In this document: positions 16,152-25,601 of the stretch, one piece after another
Position numbering within the stretch: the first letter of the stretch is position 1
Layout: each line of letters opens with the position of its first letter
Made by a program: the position numbers and the translations under genes
Notes under the pieces: model-generated
The model's input: the letters and a program-made list of their open reading frames with translations, nothing else
Told to the model about the DNA's origin: nothing
Database searches by the model: none
Source: CALCKU01 sp964607445
GTDB lineage: Bacteria; Pseudomonadota; Alphaproteobacteria; Caulobacterales; Maricaulaceae
NCBI GenBank assembly: GCA_964607445.1
Contig: CAZSKN010000003.1
Span: forward strand, 118,341-182,340
Direction of reading: 5' to 3'
Length of the DNA: 64,000 nt

Positions 16152-17270
16152 ATGCTCAATATTACTTCCGCTTTTGATGGCGGCAATATCATCACCCACG
16201 CGGCGGAGACTCCTTCTTCAATTCGCCTCTCCATCGCCAAAGATAATGCCTCTGATTTTTTCCAATGGTTTTATTTTCGCCTGTCTGGCGCTGCGGGTGA
16301 ACAGTGTAGCTTGACGATTGAAAATGCCAGTAAAGCAGCTTTTAAAGGCGGGTGGAAAGATTACCGTGTTTGTGTCAGCTATGACCGTGAAACCTGGTTT
16401 CGAATAGAGACCCAATATGAAAACGGGTGTTTAAGCTGGGTTCACACGCCAGAACTCGATAGCGTTTATTATGCTTATTTTGCGCCTTATAGTCTTGAGC
16501 GCTATGCGGATATGATTGCGGAATGCCTGCAATATCCGGATGTATCCATGCGAGTTCTGGGACAGACGGTCGAGGGACGGGATCTGGACTGTTTGTCAGT
16601 GGGTACAGGCGAAAAGACACTCTGGGTGATTGGCCGGCAACACCCCGGTGAAACCCAGGCTTCGTGGTGGATGGAGGGTTTTTTAGCACGATTGCTTGAT
16701 GATGATGACCCTGTCGCGCGTGTACTTCGGCAAAAAGGACGGTTTTATGTGGTTCCGAATATGAACCCTGACGGATCTTTTCATGGTAATCTGCGTACAA
16801 ATGCCGCCGGGGCGAATTTGAACCGCGAATGGAACAAGGCAGATGTGCAATCTTCACCGGAAGTTTTTCATACGATTGCGGCAATGGAAACCGCCAGGCC
16901 GGATATGTGCCTTGATGTACATGGTGATGAAGCTCTGCCTTATAATTTCATTGCTGGGGCCGAGGGCATACCGGGATATACAGATAAACAAGCGCAAAAT
17001 CTTACGGTGTTTTTAAATGCGTATAAAATTGCCTCGCCGGATTTTCAAACAAAGGTTGGCTACCCCTTAACCGCGCCGGGGCAGGCAAATTTATCTTATT
17101 GTACGAATTATACGGCCCATGCCTATGATTGCTTAGCGATGACATTGGAAATGCCATTTAAGGATAATGCCAATTTGCCGGATGAAGAGTTCGGCTGGTC
17201 GCCGGATAGGTGTGCTAAATTAGGCGCCGCGTCACTGGATGCGATGCTGGCTGTGATTGACGGGTTGTAA
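16152..17270 (+). CDS. M14 family zinc carboxypeptidase (cytosolic CCP-like)
   Basis: A 372-residue protein with no signal peptide. An N-terminal beta-sandwich domain (about 1-125, including FFQWFYFRLSGA) precedes the carboxypeptidase domain. Zinc ligands are His and Glu in RQHPGETQASWW (about 163-166) and His in DVHGDE (about 256). NMNPDG and NLNREWN form the substrate pocket, and TLEMPF supplies the catalytic Glu. This layout matches the bacterial cytosolic-carboxypeptidase (M14-CCP) group, which trims C-terminal residues. The substrate is unknown. It follows the synthase-like gene by 47 bases. Confidence 0.9.
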   Translation: MLNITSAFDGGNIITHAAETPSSIRLSIAKDNASDFFQWFYFRLSGAAGEQCSLTIENASKAAFKGGWKDYRVCVSYDRETWFRIETQYENGCLSWVHTPELDSVYYAYFAPYSLERYADMIAECLQYPDVSMRVLGQTVEGRDLDCLSVGTGEKTLWVIGRQHPGETQASWWMEGFLARLLDDDDPVARVLRQKGRFYVVPNMNPDGSFHGNLRTNAAGANLNREWNKADVQSSPEVFHTIAAMETARPDMCLDVHGDEALPYNFIAGAEGIPGYTDKQAQNLTVFLNAYKIASPDFQTKVGYPLTAPGQANLSYCTNYTAHAYDCLAMTLEMPFKDNANLPDEEFGWSPDRCAKLGAASLDAMLAVIDGL

Positions 17271-17298
17271 GCATAGGTTTATTTAAACCAAGGGCGTA

Positions 17299-17328
17299 GA
17301 CCCATTTCCGAATCGTTGAAAATGGGTT
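17299..17328 (+). terminator. Possible terminator hairpin between M14 gene and thyA
   Basis: An 8-bp perfect stem, ACCCATTT / AAATGGGT, extendable by a G-T pair, encloses a 12-base loop. It is followed by AGCTCTTTATT rather than a clean T-run, so termination would be weak. It could instead act in the thyA leader, which begins right after it. Confidence 0.4.
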
Positions 17329-17339
17329 AGCTCTTTATT

Positions 17340-18164
17340 ATGCAGCAATATCTCGATCTTTTACATCATGTCATGGAAAACGGTACCGATCGCATTGATC
17401 GTACAGGCACAGGGACACGCGCTGTTTTTGGGTATCAAATGCGCTTTGATCTATCGGATGGATTTCCGATGGTCACGACGAAAAAACTTCATCGGAAATC
17501 TATCATACATGAACTGATCTGGTTTCTCGCAGGGGATACTAATATCAGCTATTTAAAAGAGAACGGCGTGCGCATCTGGGATGAATGGGCAGATGAAAAC
17601 GGCGACCTTGGTCCGGTTTATGGTAAGCAATGGCGACGCTGGGAAGGGCCTGTAGATGACGCGGGCCGTGTGACGCTTATCGACCAGGTCTCAAACGTTG
17701 TTGACGCGATAAAAACCCATCCCTTTTCCCGCCGTCATATCGTCAGCGCGTGGAATCCGGCTGATGTGGATGATATGGCCTTGCCGCCCTGTCATTGTCT
17801 GTTTCAATTTCATGTAACACCTGTTGAGGGGGGGCGCGATAAATTAAGTTGCCAGCTTTACCAACGCAGTGCCGATATTTTCCTTGGCGTCCCGTTTAAT
17901 ATTGCCAGCTATGCCTTACTGACTGAAATGATGGCGCAATGTTGCGACCTTGACGTGGGCGACTTTATACATACCTTTGGCGATGCTCATATCTATAGTA
18001 ATCATTTTGACCAAGTACGTGAGCAAATGCGTCGAGAGCCAAAACCGCTACCTCGGTTAAAACTGAATGCCGATATCACCACAATTTATGACTTCACTTA
18101 TAAAGATATCAAAATTATCGGATATGACGCCCATCCCCATATCGCGGGTAAAGTTGCGGTTTAA
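17340..18164 (+). CDS. thyA: Thymidylate synthase
   Basis: A 274-residue cytoplasmic enzyme that methylates dUMP to dTMP using methylene-tetrahydrofolate. The catalytic cysteine lies in LPPCHCLFQF (Cys near 151). The phosphate-binding RRHIVSAWNP, SADIFLGVPFNIASYALL and the dUMP-binding HTFGDAHIYSNH are all present. Length is normal. folA, which regenerates tetrahydrofolate, lies 2 kb downstream, interrupted by an oxidoreductase and a VUT gene. Confidence 0.97.
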   Translation: MQQYLDLLHHVMENGTDRIDRTGTGTRAVFGYQMRFDLSDGFPMVTTKKLHRKSIIHELIWFLAGDTNISYLKENGVRIWDEWADENGDLGPVYGKQWRRWEGPVDDAGRVTLIDQVSNVVDAIKTHPFSRRHIVSAWNPADVDDMALPPCHCLFQFHVTPVEGGRDKLSCQLYQRSADIFLGVPFNIASYALLTEMMAQCCDLDVGDFIHTFGDAHIYSNHFDQVREQMRREPKPLPRLKLNADITTIYDFTYKDIKIIGYDAHPHIAGKVAV

Positions 18165-18241
18165 CGAAGAAAAATCTCAAATACACAAGACAATGACCGT
18201 TAAAGGCGGTAATCCTTATATATCTTTATTCTGGAGGCCTC

Positions 18242-19381
18242 ATGTCTTTACCTAAAACCTATCTGCAAATGCTATCGACCATCACTCAGGATGCTGAGTT
18301 GCGAATGGAACTGATTGAGCAGGCCATGCCGTTACCCAAGGCGGATGAAATCATTGTCCGGGTCGAGGCCACGCCGATCAATCCCTCTGATCATGGTGTG
18401 ATGTTTGGTTGGAGTAGTATGGACAAGGCCCGCACAACGGGATCAGGGGCGAAGTCTGTTTTGCACGCTCCGGTATCCCCGCAAGGCATGGGCGTGATGA
18501 AAGCGCGTATCGGACAGGCCTTACCCATTGGAAATGAAGGTGCAGGAACTGTTGTGGGGGCTGGTAAGAGCGACGCGGCACAAGCCCTTATGGGGAAAAC
18601 GGTCGCGATATTTGGCGGCGGCATGTATACGCAATATCGCTGCATATCTGTAGATTCATGTTTGCCGCTTTTGCCCGGTCATACGGCCAAAGACGGGGCC
18701 TCTAGCTTTGTCAACCCATTGACATCATTATCCATGGTCGAAGTCATGAAGATGGAAGGCCATTCGGCTCTTGTGCATACGGCAGCCGCGTCAAATTTGG
18801 GCCAAATGCTTAATCTTATATGTCAAGCAGACGGGGTGGATGTGGTCAATATTGTCCGGCGCCAAAAGCAGGTCGATATTCTTAAGGGATTAGGTGCGAA
18901 ATATATCTGTAATAGTGGGAGTGAAAACTTCATGGCGGAGCTTACAGAGGCTATTCACGCGACTGGCGCGACATTGGCCTTTGATGCGACAGGCGGAGGT
19001 CAATTGGCCTCGCAAATTTTACAAGCTATGGAAGCTGCCGCCGCTCGTACGCCCGGCGCTTACAGTATTTACGGCTCGGTTCATCATAAACAAGTCTATC
19101 TTTACGGTGGATTGGATGTTTCGCCAACTGTCCTTAGTCGGGGGTATGGCATGGCATGGGGGGTCGGGGGTTGGCTCTTACCAAATTTTCTGGCCAAAGC
19201 CGGGCCAGATGTTGGGCAGCGGTTACGCATGCGTGTCGCTAAAGAGCTTAAAACAACATTTGCGAGCCATTACACAGATGAAATTTCATTATCAGAGGCG
19301 CTGCAGGCCGATGTTGTGGCACGGTATAATGCGAAATCAACGGGGTCTAAATTCTTAATGTGTCCGCAGGTTGATTTATAA
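18242..19381 (+). CDS. Zinc-independent MDR-family alcohol dehydrogenase/quinone oxidoreductase
   Basis: A 379-residue medium-chain dehydrogenase. The N-terminal GroES-like domain shows ATPINPSDHGVMFG and GNEGAGTVVGAG. The nucleotide-binding domain has ALVHTAAASNLGQMLNLI, in which the usual GxxGxxG is loosened, and a FDATGGG loop. Structural zinc cysteines are absent, as in the quinone-reductase branch. A ribosome site (CTGGAGG) precedes the ATG. The physiological substrate cannot be read from sequence or neighbours. Confidence 0.85.
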   Translation: MSLPKTYLQMLSTITQDAELRMELIEQAMPLPKADEIIVRVEATPINPSDHGVMFGWSSMDKARTTGSGAKSVLHAPVSPQGMGVMKARIGQALPIGNEGAGTVVGAGKSDAAQALMGKTVAIFGGGMYTQYRCISVDSCLPLLPGHTAKDGASSFVNPLTSLSMVEVMKMEGHSALVHTAAASNLGQMLNLICQADGVDVVNIVRRQKQVDILKGLGAKYICNSGSENFMAELTEAIHATGATLAFDATGGGQLASQILQAMEAAAARTPGAYSIYGSVHHKQVYLYGGLDVSPTVLSRGYGMAWGVGGWLLPNFLAKAGPDVGQRLRMRVAKELKTTFASHYTDEISLSEALQADVVARYNAKSTGSKFLMCPQVDL

Positions 19382-19566
19382 ATTTATTGAAGGCTTTATG
19401 CGGATTTTTGACAGATTAGATTTTAGTTTAATCTTACCTATGCCGTCGATTTTACACTTAATATCGGGATTGGTATTAATCAGGCCGCCCATATGAACCT
19501 TTATGTCGATTTTGACAGTCTTGGACTTAGACGTAATTTGGGTTCGGCGTGAGCGTATTCTGGGTT

Positions 19567-20157
19567 TTAGACTTCTGTATGACGTTCCAGTTTTTGTCTT
19601 ATGAGCCACCAAATAATGATGGCTCCAATCATTTTACCGCCAATACTCATAATAATATTTGGCAGGGTGAATTGTGCATCACGTATAAAACTCGCGCCGA
19701 ATAAAAAGGCCGTTGTATCTATTGGGGCGGCAATGGCAGACGATAGCAAAACGCGCGTCGAGAGTTTGTATTTCGTGAACGTAAACATCAGATAATCAAT
19801 GATTTCCGATATCAAAAACGCGGCTCCGCTGGCCAAGGCGAGTTCCCCGCCACTGGTGACATATGTCAAGCCCAGGGCAATGGCCATGGCGATTAAAACT
19901 TCATGTCCGATCTCGCGCTGGGCGAAATCCCGAACGACGAGAACAAGGCCTGTAATAATCGTTACCGGATTGAAGGCCCATTTTGCTAGGCCGGGCCATT
20001 CGACCATTGGTGCCCATGTAAAGCTCCAATTGATAAACGGGATCAGCAGAATATAAATGAGTGTATATTTAATAAAGCGCAGGCTGGTTTGAGGAGGATT
20101 GCGCCCCGTGTCATTTTTTTCAATACGGCCAGTGTTTTTTTTAATTGGGGATGTCAT
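19567..20157 (-). CDS. VUT family membrane transporter (queuosine-precursor-transporter-like)
   Basis: A 196-residue inner-membrane protein with about six hydrophobic segments after a polar N-terminal tail of ~28 residues. VRDFAQREIG, SGGELALASGAAFLISEIIDYLMF and SSAIAAPIDTTAF are typical of the Vut_1 (YhhQ) family, whose characterised members import queuosine precursors. It is divergent from folA with 43 bases between the starts. The 185 bases after its stop, up to the oxidoreductase gene, hold no gene I can support. Confidence 0.85.
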   Translation of the reverse strand: MTSPIKKNTGRIEKNDTGRNPPQTSLRFIKYTLIYILLIPFINWSFTWAPMVEWPGLAKWAFNPVTIITGLVLVVRDFAQREIGHEVLIAMAIALGLTYVTSGGELALASGAAFLISEIIDYLMFTFTKYKLSTRVLLSSAIAAPIDTTAFLFGASFIRDAQFTLPNIIMSIGGKMIGAIIIWWLIRQKLERHTEV

Positions 20158-20200
20158 CTCCTCACTATACGCCTAATGCGAAGAGGTGTAACCCCTAACT

Positions 20201-20743
20201 ATGACCACGAATCTAGATAATACCTATCCGCGCCTTTCTCTGATTGTGGCGAAATCCCGTAATAATGTAATTGGTATTGATGGAGACCTACCATGGCGAT
20301 TATCGTCAGACCTTAAATTTTTTAAAGAAACAACCTTGGGCAAGCCGGTTCTGATGGGGCGGGTAACGTGGGAAAGCCTGCCATTCCCATTGCCGGGGCG
20401 CCCTAATCTCGTCTTGACGCGTAATCCGGAGTTTATGGCCCCTAAAGCCGAGGTTTTTACCGATATAAATGCGATGATAGGACGGGGGTATGAATTGGCA
20501 GGTGAGCATAATGTGGACGAGGTTATGTTGATCGGTGGGGCGAAACTTTATGCGCGATTGTTGGGGTTTTGTGACCGACTTTATATTACAGATGTGGATG
20601 TGATGGTTGAAGGCGATGCGCATTTTCCGGCTCTTCGGGCCGATCAGTGGGCGCTAGGCTCGGAGCGAAAGGTCGCTAAGGGGGCAAAAGACGATTACCC
20701 GTTTACAATACGCATTTATGAGCGTCGCCAAATTGCGGGGTAA
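20201..20743 (+). CDS. folA: Dihydrofolate reductase
   Basis: A 180-residue NADPH-dependent reductase that regenerates tetrahydrofolate used by ThyA. The signature region reads VIGIDGDLPWRLSSDLKFFK with the active-site Asp. The NADPH-binding blocks VLMGRVTWESLP and VMLIGGAKLYA and the C-terminal strand (FTIRIYERR) are intact. The N-terminus is about 10 residues longer than in E. coli. The order folA-hflK-hflC-DUF2065-degP is conserved in many alphaproteobacteria. Confidence 0.95.
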   Translation: MTTNLDNTYPRLSLIVAKSRNNVIGIDGDLPWRLSSDLKFFKETTLGKPVLMGRVTWESLPFPLPGRPNLVLTRNPEFMAPKAEVFTDINAMIGRGYELAGEHNVDEVMLIGGAKLYARLLGFCDRLYITDVDVMVEGDAHFPALRADQWALGSERKVAKGAKDDYPFTIRIYERRQIAG

Positions 20744-20869
20744 GGTTTAGGTCGATATCTGAGCTGAATTTGCCTGTTGATGAATAAAAATACTTATTGC
20801 GCCCTTGATATAGAAGGGCTTGCAGGCCACATATACATAGAATTTTAGCGAGTCCAAGACGGAGACATC

Positions 20870-22006
20870 ATGTCGGATAATAAAAGCCCATGGGGAAGTG
20901 GTGGCGGTAAGCGCCCAAATGGGGGGAAAAGCCCTTGGGGAAATAACGGCAAACCTGACCGGAATAAACCCCGTCCCGGGGAAGCCTCTCCTGATCTGGA
21001 AAATGTGATTCAGGGATTTAAATCTCGTGTGCGTTCTGGCGGCGGGGGCGGCGGACGCCGCGGTGGACGTCGGTCTGGCGGTGGCGGTGGAAATGACCTG
21101 TTCTCTAAGGCAGGGCCTATTGGTATGTTCCTTGTCATCGGCGTGATTGCAATGGCTGTCTCTTGTGTATATCAGGTTGACCAGCAGCAAGAAGCTGTTG
21201 TTTTACGGTTTGGAAAATATGACCGGACGGCTCCGCCGGGGCTTAATTTTAAATTGCCAACCCCGTTTGAGGTTGTTGAGAAAATTCCAGCCCGTGTTGT
21301 TCAGAAAACGACGATCGGCGGGAACAATAATTCAAGCCTTATGTTGACGGGTGATGAAAATATTGCCGATATTGATTTTAGTGTGCTTTGGCGGATTAAC
21401 GATGTTAAAAATTTCGTATTTGAAGTGGATCAGCCTGCGGGTGCCGTACGGGCTGTAGCTGAAAGTGCAATGCGCGAAGTTGTTGGTAAAAGCGAGTTGC
21501 AAAAAGTTATCACGACAGATCGTCTGCAAACGACCATTGCGGTGCGAGATTTAATGCAAGATACATTAGACGAGTATCAGGCAGGTATTGAGGTTGTTGA
21601 AGTTCAATTGCAAAAGGCTGACCCTCCGGGGCAAGGCGGTGTTATAGATGCGTTTCGTGATCTGGTGAGTGCCGAGCAAGATAAAGAAACGAAAATAAAT
21701 GAAGCGACACGGTTTCAGAATGATGTGGTGCCAAAAGCGCGTGGTGAAGCTGCGCAAATTTTGCAAGACGCCGAAGCCTATAAAGGCCGTGTTGTGGCGG
21801 AAGCCAAGGGTGAAGCCGAACGATTTAATTTGATTTTAAAGGAATATAAAGCGGCGCCGAGGGTCACCCGTCAGCGTATGTATCTGGAAACGATAGAACA
21901 AGTTTACGGTCCAGCCGAGAAGATCATTTTGGATGATGCGGCGGGACAAGGAGTTGTGCCTTATTTGCCGCTGGATCAATTAAGCAAGAAAAAGGGAGGC
22001 CAGTGA
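20870..22006 (+). CDS. hflK: FtsH modulator HflK
   Basis: A 378-residue SPFH-family inner-membrane protein. It has a Gly/Lys-rich cytoplasmic N-terminal tail (repeats of KSPWG and polyglycine around 60-75), one membrane segment near 86-104, then the periplasmic stomatin/prohibitin domain (YQVDQQQEAVVLRFGKYDRT) and an Ala/Glu-rich helix. With HflC it forms the cage around FtsH and tunes degradation of membrane proteins. It ends TGATG into hflC, with a strong ribosome site (AAGGGAGG) inside its last codons. Confidence 0.96.
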   Translation: MSDNKSPWGSGGGKRPNGGKSPWGNNGKPDRNKPRPGEASPDLENVIQGFKSRVRSGGGGGGRRGGRRSGGGGGNDLFSKAGPIGMFLVIGVIAMAVSCVYQVDQQQEAVVLRFGKYDRTAPPGLNFKLPTPFEVVEKIPARVVQKTTIGGNNNSSLMLTGDENIADIDFSVLWRINDVKNFVFEVDQPAGAVRAVAESAMREVVGKSELQKVITTDRLQTTIAVRDLMQDTLDEYQAGIEVVEVQLQKADPPGQGGVIDAFRDLVSAEQDKETKINEATRFQNDVVPKARGEAAQILQDAEAYKGRVVAEAKGEAERFNLILKEYKAAPRVTRQRMYLETIEQVYGPAEKIILDDAAGQGVVPYLPLDQLSKKKGGQ

Positions 22007-22899
22007 TGCAAAAGACGCCTATATTAGTTGTTATTCTTGGCTTGATCTTTCTTCTTATTGTGACCTGTACCCATACGGTAAAAGAATATGAACAAGCTTT
22101 GATTTTGGAATTTGGTCAGGCCAAACGGGTCGAAAATCCCTGGGGGCAAGCCGCCGATGCCGGGTTTAAGTTCAAACTCCCCGTTGAAAGCGTTGTGACG
22201 ATTAGTCGTAAAAATCTGGAGGTTGATTTACAGCCCGTAGAATTAGTGGCCTCAGATCAAAACCGCCTGATTGTGGACGCATTTGTACGCTATCGTGTTT
22301 TGGACGCCGTTAGATTTTATGAAGCATTGCAGACAGAACGCGGGGCGCAATTACAGCTACAATCCATTATGGACTCTACCTTGCGCGATGTGTTGGGACG
22401 TGTTGATTCCCCAGAAATTATCGCCGGACGACGGGCCGAATTAATGGCGGAAATCCAACAAGTATCGAATAATGTTGTTAAAGATAAAAACTTTGGCATC
22501 GAGATTATTGATGTTCGGATTAAACGGGCTGACCTGCCGCAAGAAAATGCCAAACAAGTTTTTGAACGTATGGTCTCGCAACAACAGCAAAAGGCGGCAA
22601 AAATTCGCGCTGAAGGTGACGAACGTGCGCAGGAAATTAGAGCGACGGCTGAAAAAGATGCAACTATTTTAAAAGCCGAAGCGCAAGAAAAAGCTGAAAT
22701 CATTCGTGGTGAAGGTGACCAAGAGCGTAATAATATTTACGCGAAAGCCTATAATGAGGATCCTGAGTTTTTTGCTTTTTACCGCTCTATGGAGGCCTAT
22801 AAAACAGGTCTTGGGACAGGCACGACATATGTATTGTCGCCTAATTCTGATTTCTTAGGCTATCTGGATGATCAACGTGGACCCCGAGGGCGCCGCTAA
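22006..22899 (+). CDS. hflC: FtsH modulator HflC
   Basis: A 297-residue partner of HflK: N-terminal membrane anchor (ILVVILGLIFLLIVTCTH), SPFH domain (KEYEQALILEFGQAKRV) and a long charged Ala/Glu/Arg coiled coil (about 190-245). The ATG at 22006 overlaps the hflK stop and has the best ribosome-site spacing; the GTG at 22003 is less likely. Length and motifs match HflC. Confidence 0.96.
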   Translation: MQKTPILVVILGLIFLLIVTCTHTVKEYEQALILEFGQAKRVENPWGQAADAGFKFKLPVESVVTISRKNLEVDLQPVELVASDQNRLIVDAFVRYRVLDAVRFYEALQTERGAQLQLQSIMDSTLRDVLGRVDSPEIIAGRRAELMAEIQQVSNNVVKDKNFGIEIIDVRIKRADLPQENAKQVFERMVSQQQQKAAKIRAEGDERAQEIRATAEKDATILKAEAQEKAEIIRGEGDQERNNIYAKAYNEDPEFFAFYRSMEAYKTGLGTGTTYVLSPNSDFLGYLDDQRGPRGRR

Positions 22900-22902
22900 T
22901 TT

Positions 22903-23106
22903 ATGGGGTTAGGGGTCATTTTGATGATTGCCTTTGGCGGTGTACTCGCCATAGAGGGTGTGGTTTGGGCTATCTTTCCGGCCCAGATGAGAAAGTTTTA
23001 TATCGAGGCTTTTGCGATGGGTGATAAGGCCTTGCATCAGTCCGGGCTTGTGTCGGTAGCTTTGGGGGTTGCGCTTATAGTTTTGGCCGTAAAAATGGCA
23101 GGATGA
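22903..23106 (+). CDS. DUF2065 family small membrane protein
   Basis: A 67-residue protein of two membrane helices (GVILMIAFGGVLAIEGVVWAI and VSVALGVALIVLAVKM) separated by a short polar loop with FPAQMRKFYIEAF. Its place three bases after hflC is conserved in alphaproteobacteria, suggesting a role with the HflKC-FtsH assembly. Its function is not established. Confidence 0.85.
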   Translation: MGLGVILMIAFGGVLAIEGVVWAIFPAQMRKFYIEAFAMGDKALHQSGLVSVALGVALIVLAVKMAG

Positions 23107-23208
23107 CCAAGCTTTAATACTTAAGTCGTGATTATTGACTATGGTTGTAAATCTAACGACCAGATAATGTGATTTGGTTTCAACCTATGAACGGTTAAAT
23201 TTGTGTCT

Positions 23209-24630
23209 ATGAAGTCTGTATTAAGTGTGATTCGTATCTTTATTGCTAGCTATGCGGCCTTTACCTTAGGGGCTATGACGGCGTGGGCGCATAATGCACC
23301 GGACGGGTTTTCTGAGCTTGCCGAGCGTTTGAGTCCGGCTGTTGTCAATATTTCGACGGCGCAAACTATAGACATCACAGAGGATATTCCAGCCTTTCCT
23401 GAAGGCTCGCCTTTGGAACGGTTCAATGACTTTTTCGGAGGCGGTCAAGGCGGGCAGGGTGGCTCGGTGTCGAAATCTCTTGGGTCAGGATTCGTAATCG
23501 ACCCTGAGGGTTATATTGTGACCAATAATCACGTAATTGAAGATGCGGATATTATAGAAGTCACCTTTCCAAACGGAACAAGTTATACGGCGACGCTTTT
23601 AGGACGTGATCCGTCAACGGATATTGCGCTTCTGAAAATCGAAAGCAAAGACCCTTTTCCAGCCGTTAAATTTGCCGATGCCGATGCTGGAAAAGTGGGA
23701 GAATGGGTGATGGCGATCGGCAATCCCTTTGGCTATAGCGGATCTGTTGCAGCAGGTATAATATCGGCTCGTAATCGTAATATTTCTCATGGAAGCTATG
23801 ATGATTTTATTCAAACCGATGTTGCGATTAATAAAGGAAATTCCGGCGGCCCTTTGTTTAATATGGCCGGGGATGTGGTGGGCGTAAATACGGCAATATT
23901 ATCACCAACAGGGTATAGCGTGGGCATTAGCTTTTCTGTACCGGCTGATCTGGCGCAAAGTGTGGTCACACAATTACGCGAATTTGGCGAGACCCGACGC
24001 GGACGTCTGGGTGTCAGTGTAAATCCTCTCACAGATGCACTGGCGAAAAATCTTAAGTTAAAATCTTCCAAAGGGGTTATCGTGACTCGTGTGCAAGCGG
24101 ATTCACCGGCCAGTAAAGCCGGTCTAAAACGCAATGATGTTATTATCAAAGTCGGGACTGAAGATTTGACCTCGCAACGTCGTTTGTTTCGCATAATCGC
24201 CGAAGCCCCGATTGGTCAGCCTTTGAAATTCACCTATATTCGCAAAGGTAAGACGCGTAGCACAAATGCGGTGATTGAACGATTGAAAGAAAAGGTTACA
24301 AAAGAAGAACAGGCCAAACGCGATGCTGAGACGGCAAATGCTGACCGTGTAGCTATGGGAATTTCTGTTGAAGCCTTGACGGAAGCTGTGCGCCGGAAAT
24401 ACCGGATCAAGTCAGAGGTAAAAGGGGTGAGAGTTGTCATGGTAAACGCCCGAAGCGAAGCCGCGGGGAAGTTGGCGCGCGGGGATATTATCGAAGAGAT
24501 AAATTTTGAGCCTATCGAAAATCCCGAAGCTTTTGAACGCACGATTATGGACGCAAAAGACGCCGGTAGCACGATTACGATTTTGGTCAATCAACGTGGG
24601 AATTATAAGTTTTACGCTTTACGTTCTTAA
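23209..24630 (+). CDS. degP: Periplasmic DegP/HtrA-type serine protease
   Basis: A 473-residue Do-family endopeptidase. The signal peptide (MKSVLSVIRIFIASYAAF, cleavage near TAWA-HN) is followed by a trypsin-like domain with catalytic His in TNNHVIEDAD, Asp in STDIALLK and Ser in GNSGGPLF. Two PDZ domains follow (RRGRLGVSVNPL and VAMGISVEALTEAVRR onwards). It degrades or refolds damaged periplasmic proteins. An in-frame GTG sits at 23203, two codons upstream of the chosen ATG. It is 96 bases beyond the hflKC-DUF2065 set and converges on serB. Confidence 0.95.
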   Translation: MKSVLSVIRIFIASYAAFTLGAMTAWAHNAPDGFSELAERLSPAVVNISTAQTIDITEDIPAFPEGSPLERFNDFFGGGQGGQGGSVSKSLGSGFVIDPEGYIVTNNHVIEDADIIEVTFPNGTSYTATLLGRDPSTDIALLKIESKDPFPAVKFADADAGKVGEWVMAIGNPFGYSGSVAAGIISARNRNISHGSYDDFIQTDVAINKGNSGGPLFNMAGDVVGVNTAILSPTGYSVGISFSVPADLAQSVVTQLREFGETRRGRLGVSVNPLTDALAKNLKLKSSKGVIVTRVQADSPASKAGLKRNDVIIKVGTEDLTSQRRLFRIIAEAPIGQPLKFTYIRKGKTRSTNAVIERLKEKVTKEEQAKRDAETANADRVAMGISVEALTEAVRRKYRIKSEVKGVRVVMVNARSEAAGKLARGDIIEEINFEPIENPEAFERTIMDAKDAGSTITILVNQRGNYKFYALRS

Positions 24631-24683
24631 CGTTGGGACTATCTTAACGATAGGGCGAAACTGACGATGCTAAGGACGGGTGA

Positions 24684-25601
24684 TTACGTTTTAAATTCAG
24701 TCTCTTTAAACCCTTGAAAAAACAACGCTGTTGTTAAATCGGTAAATTGAATAGCGCAGTGCGCTGCGCGGGCCACTGCGGGCTTGGCGTAATAGGCTAT
24801 CCCCAAACCGGCGGCTTCTATCATTGCGAGGTCATTTGCACCGTCACCAATAGCGACCGCGTTTTGAGGCCCACCCCTATCTTTACTATGGGTGGCCAGG
24901 GCTTTTTTCTTGGCTTGGCGTCCTAAAATAGGAAGTTGTACGGTTCCGGATAATTTACCTTCGGCCTCAAGTAAAACATTGGCGTGGTCGATATCAAATC
25001 CGCAGGCGGATTTCACCTTGTCAGTAAAAAAGGTGAAACCACCGGATACGATAGCGGTTTTGGCACCGGCTTGTTTCATGGTTTGGCATAAGGTCCGTGC
25101 GCCCGGATTGAGAGCTATACGCTCTTGGAAGCAGTGTTCAAGTACAGATATATCAAGGCCTTCTAATAAGGCGACACGGGCCTTTAATGCGCCGTCGAAA
25201 TCAATTTCGCCGCGCATGGCTTTCTCGGTTATAGCGCTGACCCGGTGTTTTACACCTGCAAAATCTGCCAGTTCATCAATACATTCCTGCCCGATGAGGG
25301 TAGAATCCATATCACATATTAATAATGATTTTCGTCTGTTTTCATTTGGTTGAACACAGATATCCGCATTGATGTCTGCGGCTGACAATTTTGCGCCTAA
25401 TCGCGTTTGAATATCGCGTAAGTCCGGGCTTTGGCTCGGGGGTGACATTGCAGGATCAGAAACCATATATTCGAACGCTTTACCGGGTGACAGAATTGTC
25501 AGTGTCGACGGGTCTGCGATAAGTTTTACTGCGTGCTCAAAGACGGATCTGTCTTTTTTTGCAAGGACAATTGTTGCGATATAAGCTAAGGGCTGAATCA
25601 T
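24684..25601 (-). CDS. serB: Phosphoserine phosphatase
   Basis: Final step of serine synthesis, in the cytoplasm; 305 residues from the ATG at 25601. HAD motifs are ICDMDSTLIGQECIDELADFAG (two catalytic Asp), the SGG loop AIVSGGFTFFT, a Lys and the metal-binding AIGDGANDLAMIEAAG. The N-terminal ~75 residues form the ACT-like regulatory domain. Longer frames upstream would run into miaA; MIQPLAYIATIVL is the natural N-terminus. This places its start codon overlapping that of miaA on the other strand. Confidence 0.93.
   Translation of the reverse strand: MIQPLAYIATIVLAKKDRSVFEHAVKLIADPSTLTILSPGKAFEYMVSDPAMSPPSQSPDLRDIQTRLGAKLSAADINADICVQPNENRRKSLLICDMDSTLIGQECIDELADFAGVKHRVSAITEKAMRGEIDFDGALKARVALLEGLDISVLEHCFQERIALNPGARTLCQTMKQAGAKTAIVSGGFTFFTDKVKSACGFDIDHANVLLEAEGKLSGTVQLPILGRQAKKKALATHSKDRGGPQNAVAIGDGANDLAMIEAAGLGIAYYAKPAVARAAHCAIQFTDLTTALFFQGFKETEFKT

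Noticed and set aside
19376..19612. Lysine-rich 78-codon minus-strand frame after the oxidoreductase gene
   Set aside because: It overlaps the VUT gene end in another phase and looks like translation of AT-rich intergenic DNA.
24631..24683. CTATC/GATAG stem between degP and serB as a terminator
   Set aside because: Only five base pairs with no T-run on either strand.
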